From: Photobacterium iliopiscarium
GTDB taxonomy: Bacteria > Pseudomonadota > Gammaproteobacteria > Enterobacterales > Vibrionaceae
Length of the DNA stretch: 64,000 nt
NCBI RefSeq assembly: GCF_003026395.1
Contig: NZ_PYOO01000011.1
Span: forward strand, 57,697-121,696
Direction: 5' to 3'
Program-made: the position numbers and the translations under genes
Shown: piece after piece, positions 9,524-21,281 of the stretch
Position numbering within the stretch: the stretch's first letter is position 1
How the letters are laid out: each line of letters begins with the position of its first letter
Notes under the pieces: model-generated
What the model was told of the DNA's origin: nothing
Seen by the model: the letters and a program-made list of their open reading frames with translations, nothing else
Databases searched by the model: none

Positions 9524-10936
9524 ATGAAAAAGACCAAGATCGTATGTACGATTGGACCGAAAACTGAATCTGTAGAAATGCTTACTAAACTAGCTAACGC
9601 TGGTATGAACGTAATGCGTCTTAACTTCTCACACGGTGACTTCGAAGAGCACGGTCAGCGTATCACTAATCTACGTGAAGTTATGGCTAACACAGGCAAA
9701 GAACTAGCAATCTTGCTAGATACTAAAGGTCCTGAGATTCGTACTATCAAACTAGAAGGTGGCAATGACTTCACTCTAGTAGCTGGTCAAGATTTCACTT
9801 TCACAACAGATACATCAGTAATCGGCAATCAAAACTGTGTGGCAGTGACTTACCCTGGTTTTGCTAAAGATCTAGCAAAAGGCAACATTATCCTAGTAGA
9901 CGATGGTCTAATTGAAATGGAAGTGTTGGAAACAACAGAAACTGAAGTTAAGTGTAAAGTACTTAACAGCGGTGACCTAGGCGAAAACAAAGGTGTTAAC
10001 CTTCCTGGCGTTTCTGTAAAACTTCCAGCTCTTGCTGAAAAAGATAAAGCTGACCTTAAGTTTGGTTGTGAGCAAGGTGTTGATTTCGTTGCTGCATCTT
10101 TCATCCGTAAGGCTGAAGACGTACTAGAAATCCGTGCGCTATTAACAGCAAACGGCGGCGCTAATATTCAGATCATCTCTAAGATTGAAAACCAAGAAGG
10201 TGTTGATAACTTTGACGCTATTCTTGAAGCATCTGACGGTATCATGGTTGCTCGTGGTGACCTTGGTGTTGAGATTCCAGTTGAAGAAGTTATCTTTGCT
10301 CAAAAGATGATGATCGAGAAGTGTAATCGCGCTCGTAAAGTTGTAATCACTGCAACACAAATGCTTGATTCTATGATCAAGAACCCACGTCCAACACGCG
10401 CAGAAGCGGGTGATGTTGCTAACGCAATCATGGATGGTACTGACGCAGTAATGCTTTCTGGTGAATCAGCTAAGGGTAAATACCCAATCGAAGCTGTAAC
10501 TATCATGGCGAAAATCTGTGAACGTACTGATAAAGTTCTTAAAGCTGAGCTAGGTTCACGTCTAGATAGCCCACGTCTACGTATCACTGAAGCTGTATGT
10601 AAAGGTGCCGTTGATACAGCAGAGAAACTAAACGCTCCGCTAATCATCGTTGCAACTGAAGCAGGTAAATCTGCTCGTTCAATCCGTAAGTACTTCCCAA
10701 CAGCACGTATTCTTGCTGTAACAACTAATACTAAGACAGCAGCTCAACTATGTCTTTCTAAAGGTGTTACACCTGTTGTTGTTGATGCAATCGAAAGTAC
10801 TGATGCATTCTACCTATGTGGTAAAGAACTAGCATTAGAAACTGGCATTGGCGCTAAAGGCGATATCGTAGTAATGGTTTCTGGCGCACTTGTTGCTTCA
10901 GGTACAACTAATACTGCATCTGTTCACGTACTATAA
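9524..10936 (+). CDS. pykF: Pyruvate kinase I
   Basis: This 470-residue glycolytic enzyme converts PEP and ADP to pyruvate and ATP. I chose the ATG at 9524 ([16 protein letters not shown]) because it follows CCGGAGAG and matches the family start. The frame is open 18 codons further upstream, but that extension is unlike the family. The signature [16 protein letters not shown] (about residue 220), with the catalytic Lys and Mg-binding Glu, and the [11 protein letters not shown] motif are intact. Length equals E. coli PykF. Very biased codon use suggests high expression. Confidence 0.95.
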   Translation: MKKTKIVCTIGPKTESVEMLTKLANAGMNVMRLNFSHGDFEEHGQRITNLREVMANTGKELAILLDTKGPEIRTIKLEGGNDFTLVAGQDFTFTTDTSVIGNQNCVAVTYPGFAKDLAKGNIILVDDGLIEMEVLETTETEVKCKVLNSGDLGENKGVNLPGVSVKLPALAEKDKADLKFGCEQGVDFVAASFIRKAEDVLEIRALLTANGGANIQIISKIENQEGVDNFDAILEASDGIMVARGDLGVEIPVEEVIFAQKMMIEKCNRARKVVITATQMLDSMIKNPRPTRAEAGDVANAIMDGTDAVMLSGESAKGKYPIEAVTIMAKICERTDKVLKAELGSRLDSPRLRITEAVCKGAVDTAEKLNAPLIIVATEAGKSARSIRKYFPTARILAVTTNTKTAAQLCLSKGVTPVVVDAIESTDAFYLCGKELALETGIGAKGDIVVMVSGALVASGTTNTASVHVL

Positions 10937-10953
10937 TTGTTCGTAAATAGAGA

Positions 10954-10986
10954 TTAAAAAAGGGAGCTACGGCTCCCTTTTTTTTG
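10954..10986 (+). terminator. pyk terminator
   Basis: AAAAAAGGGAGC and GCTCCCTTTTTTTT form a GC-rich stem with a 4 nt loop and a long U-tract, about 20 bp after the stop. Confidence 0.92.
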
Positions 10987-11283
10987 TTTATAATTTCTCA
11001 TCTGTATAACGACAACCATCGTATTTATTTATAATACGCTGAACATTTATAAATCATTAATCATTTAAACAACACTTCTTAATCATTTTATAAATCAATG
11101 CAGTATAATAGTTATATTCTTACTGCGAATCCATTCTAATCATAGTTTCTCCCTCTCTTTAGTGTTTAAGCAATAAACAAAGCCAGTTATACTCCTTATC
11201 AATAGGTACTAATACATTCATGACTTTTACAAAAGTTGTGTTTAAATAGTGTCGAATAAATATAACAATAAAAGAGGGAAACC
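10987..11283. other. A+T-rich intergenic region before the GntR regulator
   Basis: No ORF or RNA is recognisable. An imperfect inverted repeat CAGTA...TACTG around 11100-11125 spans a TATAAT-like element (about 11103). It could be a promoter with an operator for the downstream regulator, but the match is weak. Confidence 0.35.
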
Positions 11284-11937
11284 GTGTCCAGTCCTACGCA
11301 AACGAATAAAATCATGGAGGTCATACGACAAGATATTTTACTTGGTAAATTGACGCCAGGACAAAAACTTGTTGTTGCCGATTTGAAAGAACATTATCAG
11401 GTTGGTGCATCACCTATTCGTGAAGCTTTAGTCCAATTATCGTGGAAAAAATATGTTAAATTTGCACCACAAAAAGGTTGCTGGGTAGCACCTATTTCAG
11501 TGGAAGAACTAACAGATCTTTTTAATGCTCACCAATTAATTTCACATGAATTGTTAAAAAAAGCTATTTTGCAAGGCGATGAAGCTTGGGAACTCAACAT
11601 CCTTACCAGCTACCATAAATTAAGCCGCCTAAATCCAACCTCTGATAATGCTGATCTCTCTGAATGGGAGCAACGCCATGGCGATTTTCATATTGCGATT
11701 CTATCAGGCAGTAATTCACCCGTATTACTGGATCTTTACCTTGATATTTATGATCAACTTAAACGTTACCGTCATATTTGGTTAAGCCAGTCTCGTGATA
11801 GCGAAAATCGTTATCATGATGGCGGTGAACATGAAGCGTTAATGAAAGCAGTTTTAGATCGTGATATTGAGTTGGCACAAAAAATAATGAATGAGCACTC
11901 AAAAAATGCGGTTAGTTCTGTGAGTCCTTATCTCTAG
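11284..11937 (+). CDS. GntR-family transcriptional regulator, FCD type (CsiR-like)
   Basis: A 217-residue regulator with an N-terminal winged helix (LTPGQKLVVADLKEHYQVGASPIREALVQL-type GntR motif at about residues 22-50). A C-terminal all-helical FCD ligand-binding domain follows, with the RHGDFHIAILSGSNSP stretch and later His residues that usually bind a metal. It starts with GTG behind AGAGGGA. The pattern resembles E. coli CsiR, but the effector and targets cannot be told from sequence. No catabolic operon is adjacent, so its target may be elsewhere or itself. Confidence 0.85.
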   Translation: MSSPTQTNKIMEVIRQDILLGKLTPGQKLVVADLKEHYQVGASPIREALVQLSWKKYVKFAPQKGCWVAPISVEELTDLFNAHQLISHELLKKAILQGDEAWELNILTSYHKLSRLNPTSDNADLSEWEQRHGDFHIAILSGSNSPVLLDLYLDIYDQLKRYRHIWLSQSRDSENRYHDGGEHEALMKAVLDRDIELAQKIMNEHSKNAVSSVSPYL

Positions 11938-11957
11938 TTTTATCAAGATAATTAAAT

Positions 11958-11999
11958 AACAAAACCCATGCTACATTAATTATGTCATGGGTTTTTGTT
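11958..11999. terminator. Bidirectional terminator between the GntR gene and ilvH
   Basis: AAAACCCATG (11961-11970) pairs with CATGGGTTTT (11986-11995) around a 15 nt A+T-rich loop, with A and T runs outside. It lies between two convergent genes. Confidence 0.75.
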
Positions 12000-12011
12000 T
12001 AATCGCTAAGC

Positions 12012-12509
12012 TTATACCTTTAAAGCGCGTTCACCACGAGCGAGACCGACCACACCACTACGTGCAACTTCAATAATATCAGTCGCCTCACCGACCGCAG
12101 CTAAAAAAGCATCTAATTTCTCACCGGTTCCGGTCACTTGAATGGTATAAATCTGACTAGTCACATCGACAATTAAGCCTCTAAAAATATCAGCGGTACG
12201 TTTCACTTCGGCTCGCGCAAAACCACTGGCTTTTACCTTTACTAACATCAGTTCTCGTTCAATATGATCAGCAGCCGTGACATTGCTCACCTTCAAAATA
12301 TCAATTAATTTATGTAGTTGCTTTTCAATTTGCTCATACGCAGCTTCATCTTCAACATGAGTGGTTATATTTAACCGTGATAAGGTAGAATCATCAGTTG
12401 GAGCAACGGTTAATGATTCAATGTTATAGCCTCGCTGAGAAAATAATCCCACCACCCGTGAAAGTGCCCCTGGCTGATTTTCAAGCAATACTGAAATAAT
12501 TCTACGCAT
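12012..12509 (-). CDS. ilvH: Acetolactate synthase isozyme III small (regulatory) subunit
   Basis: IlvH, 165 residues, is the valine-binding regulatory subunit that activates IlvI and gives feedback inhibition. The N-terminal ACT domain begins [19 protein letters not shown] and contains RGYNIESL. The C-terminal domain follows from about residue 80. The start overlaps the ilvI stop by one base (TAATG), so the subunits are translationally coupled. Confidence 0.97.
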   Translation of the reverse strand: MRRIISVLLENQPGALSRVVGLFSQRGYNIESLTVAPTDDSTLSRLNITTHVEDEAAYEQIEKQLHKLIDILKVSNVTAADHIERELMLVKVKASGFARAEVKRTADIFRGLIVDVTSQIYTIQVTGTGEKLDAFLAAVGEATDIIEVARSGVVGLARGERALKV

Positions 12510-14227
12510 TAAGTTCGCTCCGTTTTACTTAACCACATATCACTCATGGCACCACCACGAATCAACATCGGATAAACATGCTCTGTTTCATCGACACTGA
12601 TATCAATAAAAACTAATTTATCTTTCAATGCCAATGCTTGTCCTAATTGCTGATCAAGTAACTTAGGATCAGAAATACGAACCCCTACATGCCCATAAGC
12701 TTCAGCGATCGCGGCAAAATCAGGCACAGAATCCATATAAGACTGAGAATGGCGACCTTGATAAATCATATCTTGCCATTGCTTTACCATGCCTAGAAAA
12801 CGATTATTAAGGTTAATGATTTTCACCGGAATATCGTATTGCAATGCCGTCGACAGTTCTTGAATATTCATTTGAATACTGCCATCTCCTGTCACACACA
12901 CAACCTCAGCATTCGGTAATGCAAATTTAACCCCCATTGCCGCAGGTAAGCCAAATCCCATGGTGCCAAGACCACCAGAATTAATCCAACGTCGAGGTTT
13001 ATCAAACGGATAATATAAGGCAGCAAACATCTGATGCTGGCCTACATCTGAGGTGACATACGCATCACCATCAGTAAGACGATATAACGATTCAATCACT
13101 TGCTGCGGCTTGATGCGGTCGGTAGTGGTGTCATAACGTAGACATTGACGCTGACGCCATGTCGCTATTTGCTGCCACCATGGTTGTAACGCAGCGTGAT
13201 TATCAATGTCGTCTTGCTCATTGACTAACTTGAGCATACACGTCAGTACAGTATCAGCAGAGCCTACAATGGGAATATCAACCGCCACCGTTTTTGATAT
13301 CGATGATGGATCAATATCGATGTGCATAATAGTCGCATTAGGGCAGTATTTTTCAAGATTGTTGGTAGTCCGATCATCAAATCTAACCCCGATGCCAAAA
13401 ATAAGATCGGCATTATGCATTGCCATGTTAGCTTCATAGGTACCATGCATACCTAACATACCCAAGCATTGCTCATGTGTTCCGGGAAAAGCGCCAAGTC
13501 CCATTAACGTATTAACCACCGGAATATGTAAGCTTTCCGCTAATGCCATTAATGGCTCACTACAGTTAGACATAACCGCACCACCACCGACATAGAGTAC
13601 CGGTTGTTTAGCGGTTAATAAGGCTTTGACACCCCGCTTAATTTGACCTTTATGACCTTGCGTTGTCGGATTGTAAGAACGTAATGTTATCGACTCAGGA
13701 TACTGATAAGGGTAGGTTTCGGCTGGGTTAAGCATATCTTTAGGAATATCAACCACAACAGGCCCAGGGCGACCACTGGCAGCGATATAAAACGCTTTTT
13801 TTATAATGGTGGGAATATCTTCAGATTTTGTCACCAGAAAACTGTGCTTTACAACAGGACGTGAGATCCCAACCATATCGCACTCTTGAAAGGCATCATT
13901 ACCAATCAAGTTACTCATTACTTGGCCGGACAAGACCACGAGTGGGATCGAATCCATATAAGCGGTAGCAATACCGGTGATCGCATTGGTTGCCCCTGGG
14001 CCTGATGTGACAAGGACAACTCCAACATCCCCAGTTGCTCTAGCATAACCATCAGCCATGTGCACAGCGGCTTGCTCATGACGTACAAGCACATGTTCAA
14101 TATCACTTTTTTCATGTAAAGCATCATAAATATCAAGAACCGAGCCTCCGGGATAACCGAAGATATGCTTAACGCCTTGATCGATCATTGAACGAACAAT
14201 CATCTCTGCGCCAGACAACATTTCCAT
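12509..14227 (-). CDS. ilvI: Acetolactate synthase isozyme III large (catalytic) subunit
   Basis: IlvI, 572 residues, is a ThDP-, FAD- and Mg-dependent enzyme that joins two pyruvates to acetolactate (valine and leucine route) or pyruvate with 2-ketobutyrate (isoleucine route). I place the start at 14227 ([18 protein letters not shown]) behind GGAG. The frame runs 20 codons further but without family similarity. The catalytic Glu lies in [15 protein letters not shown]. The ThDP/Mg motif [17 protein letters not shown] is near residue 430. First structural gene of ilvIH, preceded by a putative leader peptide. Confidence 0.97.
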   Translation of the reverse strand: MEMLSGAEMIVRSMIDQGVKHIFGYPGGSVLDIYDALHEKSDIEHVLVRHEQAAVHMADGYARATGDVGVVLVTSGPGATNAITGIATAYMDSIPLVVLSGQVMSNLIGNDAFQECDMVGISRPVVKHSFLVTKSEDIPTIIKKAFYIAASGRPGPVVVDIPKDMLNPAETYPYQYPESITLRSYNPTTQGHKGQIKRGVKALLTAKQPVLYVGGGAVMSNCSEPLMALAESLHIPVVNTLMGLGAFPGTHEQCLGMLGMHGTYEANMAMHNADLIFGIGVRFDDRTTNNLEKYCPNATIMHIDIDPSSISKTVAVDIPIVGSADTVLTCMLKLVNEQDDIDNHAALQPWWQQIATWRQRQCLRYDTTTDRIKPQQVIESLYRLTDGDAYVTSDVGQHQMFAALYYPFDKPRRWINSGGLGTMGFGLPAAMGVKFALPNAEVVCVTGDGSIQMNIQELSTALQYDIPVKIINLNNRFLGMVKQWQDMIYQGRHSQSYMDSVPDFAAIAEAYGHVGVRISDPKLLDQQLGQALALKDKLVFIDISVDETEHVYPMLIRGGAMSDMWLSKTERT

Positions 14228-14278
14228 ATTTTGTCTCCAGATCGATAAAACATAGTTAGGGCTTATTTTTAGCCTAAT

Positions 14279-14298
14279 AAAAAACATGAATTTTCATG
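14279..14298 (-). promoter_or_regulatory. Small hairpin with U-tract between the putative ilv leader ORF and ilvI
   Basis: Reading the minus strand, CATGA and TCATG form a short stem with an AAAT loop followed by six Ts. It resembles a weak intrinsic terminator. Its left arm contains the leader stop codon, so a ribosome at the stop would melt it. It is therefore not a textbook attenuator. Confidence 0.35.
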
Positions 14299-14368
14299 CT
14301 ATGTTTATCATGATTGCAACAACAACCACGAATAACTGCAATAACTTTAACGCTTTTGCAGCATTCAT
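14294..14368 (-). CDS. Putative ilvIH leader peptide, 24 residues
   Basis: A short ORF on the minus strand between a good promoter and ilvI. Its core LKLLQLFVVVVAIMI holds four Leu (TTA, TTA, TTG, TTA), four consecutive Val (GTG then three GTT) and three Ile codons, counting one just after the core. These are exactly the products of the pathway that ilvIH feeds. The predicted transcription start is about 20 nt upstream of its ATG, as in classical leader-peptide attenuators. Against it, no clear Shine-Dalgarno precedes the ATG, and E. coli ilvIH is controlled by Lrp without a leader peptide. Too short for ordinary gene finding. Confidence 0.55.
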   Translation of the reverse strand: MNAAKALKLLQLFVVVVAIMINIA

Positions 14369-14394
14369 TGCTAGAGCAAAAGACAAGTTTACGG

Positions 14395-14423
14395 TTTATA
14401 TCTATCGGAACTAAAATTGTTAA
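14395..14423 (-). promoter_or_regulatory. Candidate sigma-70 promoter of ilvIH
   Basis: On the minus strand, TTAACA (14423-14418) and TATAAA (14400-14395) are separated by exactly 17 bp. Transcription would start near 14388, just before the putative leader ORF. Confidence 0.6.
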
Positions 14424-14503
14424 TGCTTTATATAGATCTTAATAAGCTCTGTACTACCAACGACTATTATTTGGTACAAATACAGAATATCCCTCTTTGC
14501 TCA

Positions 14504-14537
14504 AATAAAAAAAAAGAAGCCTTAAAGGCTTCTTTCT
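14504..14537 (-). terminator. Terminator of the acyl-CoA synthetase gene
   Basis: On the minus strand, AAGAAGCC-TTTA-GGCTTCTT is followed by a run of nine Ts, about 22 bp after the stop of the gene at 14559. It also shields the ilvIH promoter from upstream transcription. Confidence 0.85.
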
Positions 14538-14558
14538 TAAATATAAGCAAAAAATAGA

Positions 14559-16382
14559 TTAGTCGTCTTTTTGTTGCGCTTTTTTATGGCTTTCTTCGTA
14601 CATATGTTCAATCTCTTTATGGTAACGATCTTGAATCACTTTACGACGTAATTTTTGTGTTGGTGTTAATTCACCTTTATCCATTGAAAAGGATTTAGGC
14701 AACAATGTGAATTTTTTCACTTGTTCAAAACGCGCTAAGTCTTTTTGTAACTCAATCACACGTTTTTCAATTAACTCAACGATTTGACTATGCTTAACTA
14801 ATTCCATGCGATCTTTATATTTAATATTAAGCTCGCGTGCATGTTCTTCCAGTGTTTCAAAACAAGGCACAATCAATGCTGATACGAATTTACGGGTGTC
14901 AGCAATAACAGCAATTTGTTCAATCAGATGATCTTTACCAATCGCCCCTTCAATCACTTGTGGTGCAATATATTTACCACCCGATGTTTTCATTAATTCT
15001 TTGATACGGTCTGTAATAAACAAGTTACCCTGCTCATCGATATAACCCGCATCACCCGTTTTAAGGAATCCATCATCAGTAAAGTTATTAGCGGTCTCTT
15101 CGGGCATATTGTAATAACCACGCATAACCATCGGACCGCGAACTAAAATTTCGCTATCTTTACCAATTTTAACTTCAGCACCAGGCATTGGCATACCGAT
15201 CGAATCAGGGTTATAACAACGATCATCCCAACAAGAAACTGTCGCTGTTGTTTCTGTCATACCATAGCCTAACTTCACGTTAACGCCCATGGCATGGAAA
15301 AAACGGCCAATTCCCGCATCCAATTTAGCACCACCACATGGCATGCACTTAATATTGCCACCCAGTACAGCACGTAACTTCGATAACACCATTTTATCAG
15401 CAAGGTTATAGCTTTTTTGTAATAACCATGATGGTTCACGACATTGCTGACGGGTCAGTGACATTCTTGCGCCCATGTTCACAGCCCAAGTAAAAATCAT
15501 CTTTCGATAAAATGGCGCTCGAGCAACTTTATCATGCACACCTGAATATATTTTTTCATAAACACGTGGTACCGCTGACATGTAATTAGGCTTAACAGTA
15601 ACTAACGCTTCTTTAAGCTTATTGGTATCTGATAAATAACAGTTAATCACACCACGGTGTAAAACATAGAATGTCCAAGCACGTTCAAAGACATGTGACA
15701 AAGGTAAGAAACATAATGAAGTATCGCCTTCATCTAATGCTAAGCGTTCATCATGGGCCATAATTTGTGAAGCAACATTCGCATAATCAAGCATCACCCC
15801 TTTTGGAGTACCTGTGGTGCCTGACGTGTAAATTAGGGTTAATAAGTCATCCATCGCTAAGTCATTAAGACGAGTATCAAGCTCTACTTGATGCGCTGAA
15901 GTAGCCGTTTTTAAAAAATCAGCATAATGACAAACTAACGGGTGCTGCGGTAATTCAACATCATCAGTTAACGCGACAATACGTTCTAAATTCGGACATT
16001 GATCAGCAATAGCCACCGCAATATTTAACTGTGCTTGCTCACCAACGAATAGAACTTTTACATTAGCGTCATTAATAATATATGCTGATTGCTGAGGCGT
16101 ATTGGTTGGATAAATAGGCACAGTAACACAGCGATTATATAGCGAAGCAAAATCAGCAACCGTCCAACGAGGCATATTATTAGCGAAAATACCGACTTTA
16201 TCTTGTACAGCTAAACCTTGATTTAGTAACGCCAACGCCAATTGTTGAATTTTTTCACCAAAATTATTCCAGCTAATATCCTGCCACTCACCATTAACTT
16301 GATGACGTAAAGCAGGACTGTCGCCTAAGCGCGCAATTTGCTGACGAATACGGTGAACAATATGGAAATCATGTTGTGCCAT
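14559..16382 (-). CDS. Long-chain fatty-acid-CoA ligase family protein (AMP-forming)
   Basis: A 607-residue member of the ANL adenylating family, of the FAA1-like long-chain acyl-CoA synthetase group rather than FadD proper. It would activate a fatty acid with ATP to acyl-AMP and then to acyl-CoA. The phosphate-binding loop [13 protein letters not shown] is near residue 180. The [10 protein letters not shown]5-type motif (about residue 380), the [20 protein letters not shown] hinge (about 470-490) and a Lys-rich C-terminus are present. It lies between ilvIH and leuO, the arrangement I recall in Vibrio cholerae. Substrate chain length is not readable from sequence. Confidence 0.88.
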   Translation of the reverse strand: MAQHDFHIVHRIRQQIARLGDSPALRHQVNGEWQDISWNNFGEKIQQLALALLNQGLAVQDKVGIFANNMPRWTVADFASLYNRCVTVPIYPTNTPQQSAYIINDANVKVLFVGEQAQLNIAVAIADQCPNLERIVALTDDVELPQHPLVCHYADFLKTATSAHQVELDTRLNDLAMDDLLTLIYTSGTTGTPKGVMLDYANVASQIMAHDERLALDEGDTSLCFLPLSHVFERAWTFYVLHRGVINCYLSDTNKLKEALVTVKPNYMSAVPRVYEKIYSGVHDKVARAPFYRKMIFTWAVNMGARMSLTRQQCREPSWLLQKSYNLADKMVLSKLRAVLGGNIKCMPCGGAKLDAGIGRFFHAMGVNVKLGYGMTETTATVSCWDDRCYNPDSIGMPMPGAEVKIGKDSEILVRGPMVMRGYYNMPEETANNFTDDGFLKTGDAGYIDEQGNLFITDRIKELMKTSGGKYIAPQVIEGAIGKDHLIEQIAVIADTRKFVSALIVPCFETLEEHARELNIKYKDRMELVKHSQIVELIEKRVIELQKDLARFEQVKKFTLLPKSFSMDKGELTPTQKLRRKVIQDRYHKEIEHMYEESHKKAQQKDD

Positions 16383-16704
16383 AAGTACTCTATTTTTTTA
16401 GCTTACACTTGTAAGCTGATTTGAGAGATGCAGTCTACAATTCAGCCTTTAAAAAGCCAACTATAATGAATATTAAATTATAGTTTCTGATGACCAAGAT
16501 CACTCTATACCTGCTTACTTATTGTCTTCAATGACTTTTTAAATAAACAATAAAAGTGTAAGGATCTATAAATAACATGGTCTCATAACAGAAAAAGAAC
16601 TTAAATAATCTACGGGGAAATAGAGCCTTTAAATATCATGAAGATAAAACCTCATAACGCCAGCCGTGCCGCTAACAACAGCACATAATATGATTTTATT
16701 TTCA
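16383..16704. other. Intergenic region upstream of the acyl-CoA synthetase gene
   Basis: About 320 bp of A+T-rich sequence between leuO and the acyl-CoA synthetase gene. It should contain the promoter of the latter. I find no ORF, repeat or RNA in it. Confidence 0.5.
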
Positions 16705-16741
16705 CAAAAAAAAAGGCCAGCATTTGAGCTGACCTTATAAT
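16703..16741 (-). terminator. leuO terminator
   Basis: On the minus strand, AAGGTCAGC-TCAAAT-GCTGGCCTT (with one G.U pair) is followed by a long T-run, about 20 bp after the leuO stop. Confidence 0.85.
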
Positions 16742-16757
16742 AACGCTATATAAACTA

Positions 16758-17717
16758 TTAGCTGGTCAGATCACCACAAATAGCCATTAATTGATCACGC
16801 ATCCAGATATTACCTTTATCTTTCTGTGTTGATTCATGCCAGCTTAGGTAACCCGTGATTTTTGCATTTACAAAAGGTAATGGCAGTACTTTTATTTGTA
16901 AGTTTTCAGCCGATGCTTCAGCTAACCAACGCGGTGCAACTGCAATTAATTCAGATTGGCTAACGACAAACATAATATCGTTCAGACTTGCACCTTGATA
17001 AGCGTCCTGACAATTTGTTTCACTATGATTATAAATATCATCAGCAAACATTTTTACATCAGACACAGATTTTAACACTGCATGCATTTCATTACTGAAT
17101 TCATCAGCAGAAATACTGTCACCAATACGAGGGTGATTATTAGCAGCAATAGCCACTAATTCATCACAAAATAACTCTGTGCTACAGAAACCATCTTCAT
17201 CAAAACGGGTATAGTCAATCACGAAGTCAACTTCTTGATAACGCATTTTTTCTGATAATTCAGCATCAACTTCAGCTTCTAGTTGCAGTTGAATATGTGG
17301 TGCTTGTTCGCGCATGGTTGATAATACAGTTGGTGCAAAACGCATATCTGAAGGGCTACAAATTGCGAGTTTAAAAGTGCGGCTTGATGTTGATGGCGCA
17401 AAAATAGAGCAAGGTAATTCATTTTTTACCAATTGCAATGCTTGACGTAATGGACCAAACAATTGTTTAGCACGTTGCGTTGGTTGAATACCACGGCCAT
17501 GACGAATGAAAAGATCATCATTAAACATCACTTTTAAACGCGCAACCGCATTACTTACTGCGGGTTGCGACATACCTAAATTCTGTGCTGCACGAGTAAT
17601 GTTTTGCTCTTGCATGACGGCATCAAAAACAGTTAATAAATTAAGATCAACACTACGAAGTGTAGATTCCATACTATAATTATCAACTGCAGCAACTGAA
17701 GTAGTCGTTCGGCTCAT
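16758..17717 (-). CDS. leuO: LysR-type transcriptional regulator LeuO
   Basis: LeuO, 319 residues, is a pleiotropic LysR regulator and H-NS antagonist. In vibrios it controls stress and virulence genes (also called CalR). After a variable N-terminus, VDLNLLTVFDAVMQEQNITRAAQNLGMSQPAVSNAVARLK (about residues 23-62, given here only to mark the HTH) is almost identical to E. coli. The C-terminal half is the effector-binding fold, including VAPRWLAEASAE. Start chosen at 17717 behind AGAGG; an internal Met at residue 16 is possible. Divergent from leuABCD, as in enterics. Confidence 0.95.
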   Translation of the reverse strand: MSRTTTSVAAVDNYSMESTLRSVDLNLLTVFDAVMQEQNITRAAQNLGMSQPAVSNAVARLKVMFNDDLFIRHGRGIQPTQRAKQLFGPLRQALQLVKNELPCSIFAPSTSSRTFKLAICSPSDMRFAPTVLSTMREQAPHIQLQLEAEVDAELSEKMRYQEVDFVIDYTRFDEDGFCSTELFCDELVAIAANNHPRIGDSISADEFSNEMHAVLKSVSDVKMFADDIYNHSETNCQDAYQGASLNDIMFVVSQSELIAVAPRWLAEASAENLQIKVLPLPFVNAKITGYLSWHESTQKDKGNIWMRDQLMAICGDLTS

Positions 17718-18319
17718 GTATACCTCTAAATATAATTATTATTGGTGCATCGAAACGCTATACTAAATTAGACATTAATTTTTTGTTGTCTACAGTGTCT
17801 GCTTTAGATGCCCTTGTTGGGATACCGCAAGTATCAACCATATAGATTGATGTAACTAATAATAGAAAATAAGACAATATGAACAACCACAGATTTAATT
17901 ATAATTCAGAAATATGATTTGTTAATAATCATATAGTTACACATCAAAGCACCTCTTTTTAATTTAATATAAATAAAATAATCATTAATAAAATAAGATA
18001 AAATCCTGTTTTAATTTCAAAGATTATCATTTATTTTCAAATATAAATTCACAATGGGAATATTATATGCTTATTATATATTTACACCATGTATATATAA
18101 CCCACTTTAAAACCCTCATGTATAAATATAATAACTAATAACAATTATTAAAATTAATAACTATTATTTAAATCCTCCACCAAGAAACATCACTGTTAAT
18201 TATTTCTTTACAATAAAGCATAATTTTTATGTACGTGTTTTTATCCATATCTCAATTCAATTTTCTCCTGTCCAGACGACACACGTTCATTAAAAGTATA
18301 AAAAAAATACAATTTTTGG
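17718..18319. other. Extended A+T-rich leuO-leuA intergenic region
   Basis: About 600 bp of unusually A+T-rich DNA with many A/T tracts and TTAAT/ATTAA motifs lies between leuO and the leu leader promoter. No ORF is credible. In enterics the equivalent region is bound by H-NS and LeuO and takes part in the ilvIH-leuO-leuABCD promoter relay. A similar role here is an inference from synteny and base composition. Confidence 0.5.
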
Positions 18320-18347
18320 TTGACCTATAGCCCGTCTATTTGATATT
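18320..18347 (+). promoter_or_regulatory. Candidate promoter of the leuLABCD operon
   Basis: TTGACC (18320-18325) and GATATT (18342-18347) have a 16 bp spacer. The leader peptide ATG is 36 bp further on. Confidence 0.6.
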
Positions 18348-18383
18348 CATTTGTTAACAACATTCATTGGAATCTTTAATAAA

Positions 18384-18434
18384 ATGAAAACACCTTTCTA
18401 TCTCCTCTTAGCTTTACTCCTCATCGTGACGTAA
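18384..18434 (+). CDS. leuL: leu operon leader peptide
   Basis: This 16-residue ORF, MKTPFYLLLALLLIVT, has six Leu codons (CTC CTC TTA, then TTA CTC CTC) around one Ala. It lies just downstream of the leu promoter and just upstream of an attenuator. Ribosome stalling at the Leu codons when charged tRNA-Leu is scarce would favour the antiterminator. A GGA lies 12 nt upstream of the ATG as a weak ribosome-binding site. Confidence 0.9.
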   Translation: MKTPFYLLLALLLIVT

Positions 18435-18507
18435 TCACGCGGGTTGCTATCGAGTGGGAAACACCACTAAAGATTTCAAAACCCGCGCAAGCAAGCGCGG
18501 GTTTTTT
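18435..18507 (+). promoter_or_regulatory. leu operon attenuator (antiterminator and terminator)
   Basis: The terminator hairpin is AAACCCGCGC (18479-18488) with GCGCGGGTTT (18495-18504), followed by Ts. The left arm can instead pair with CGCGGGTT at 18438-18445, just after the leuL stop (partner AACCCGCG at 18480-18487). This gives the expected mutually exclusive structures for transcription attenuation by leucine. Confidence 0.9.
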
Positions 18508-18583
18508 CATATTTTGACCAGCGCAAGTGAATGCGGAACGTAGCCTTATACAGGCCCACATATAAAAGTAAAAGGATGTCACG

Positions 18584-21270
<2,687 letters not shown>

Positions 21271-21281
21271 GGAACAGCATA

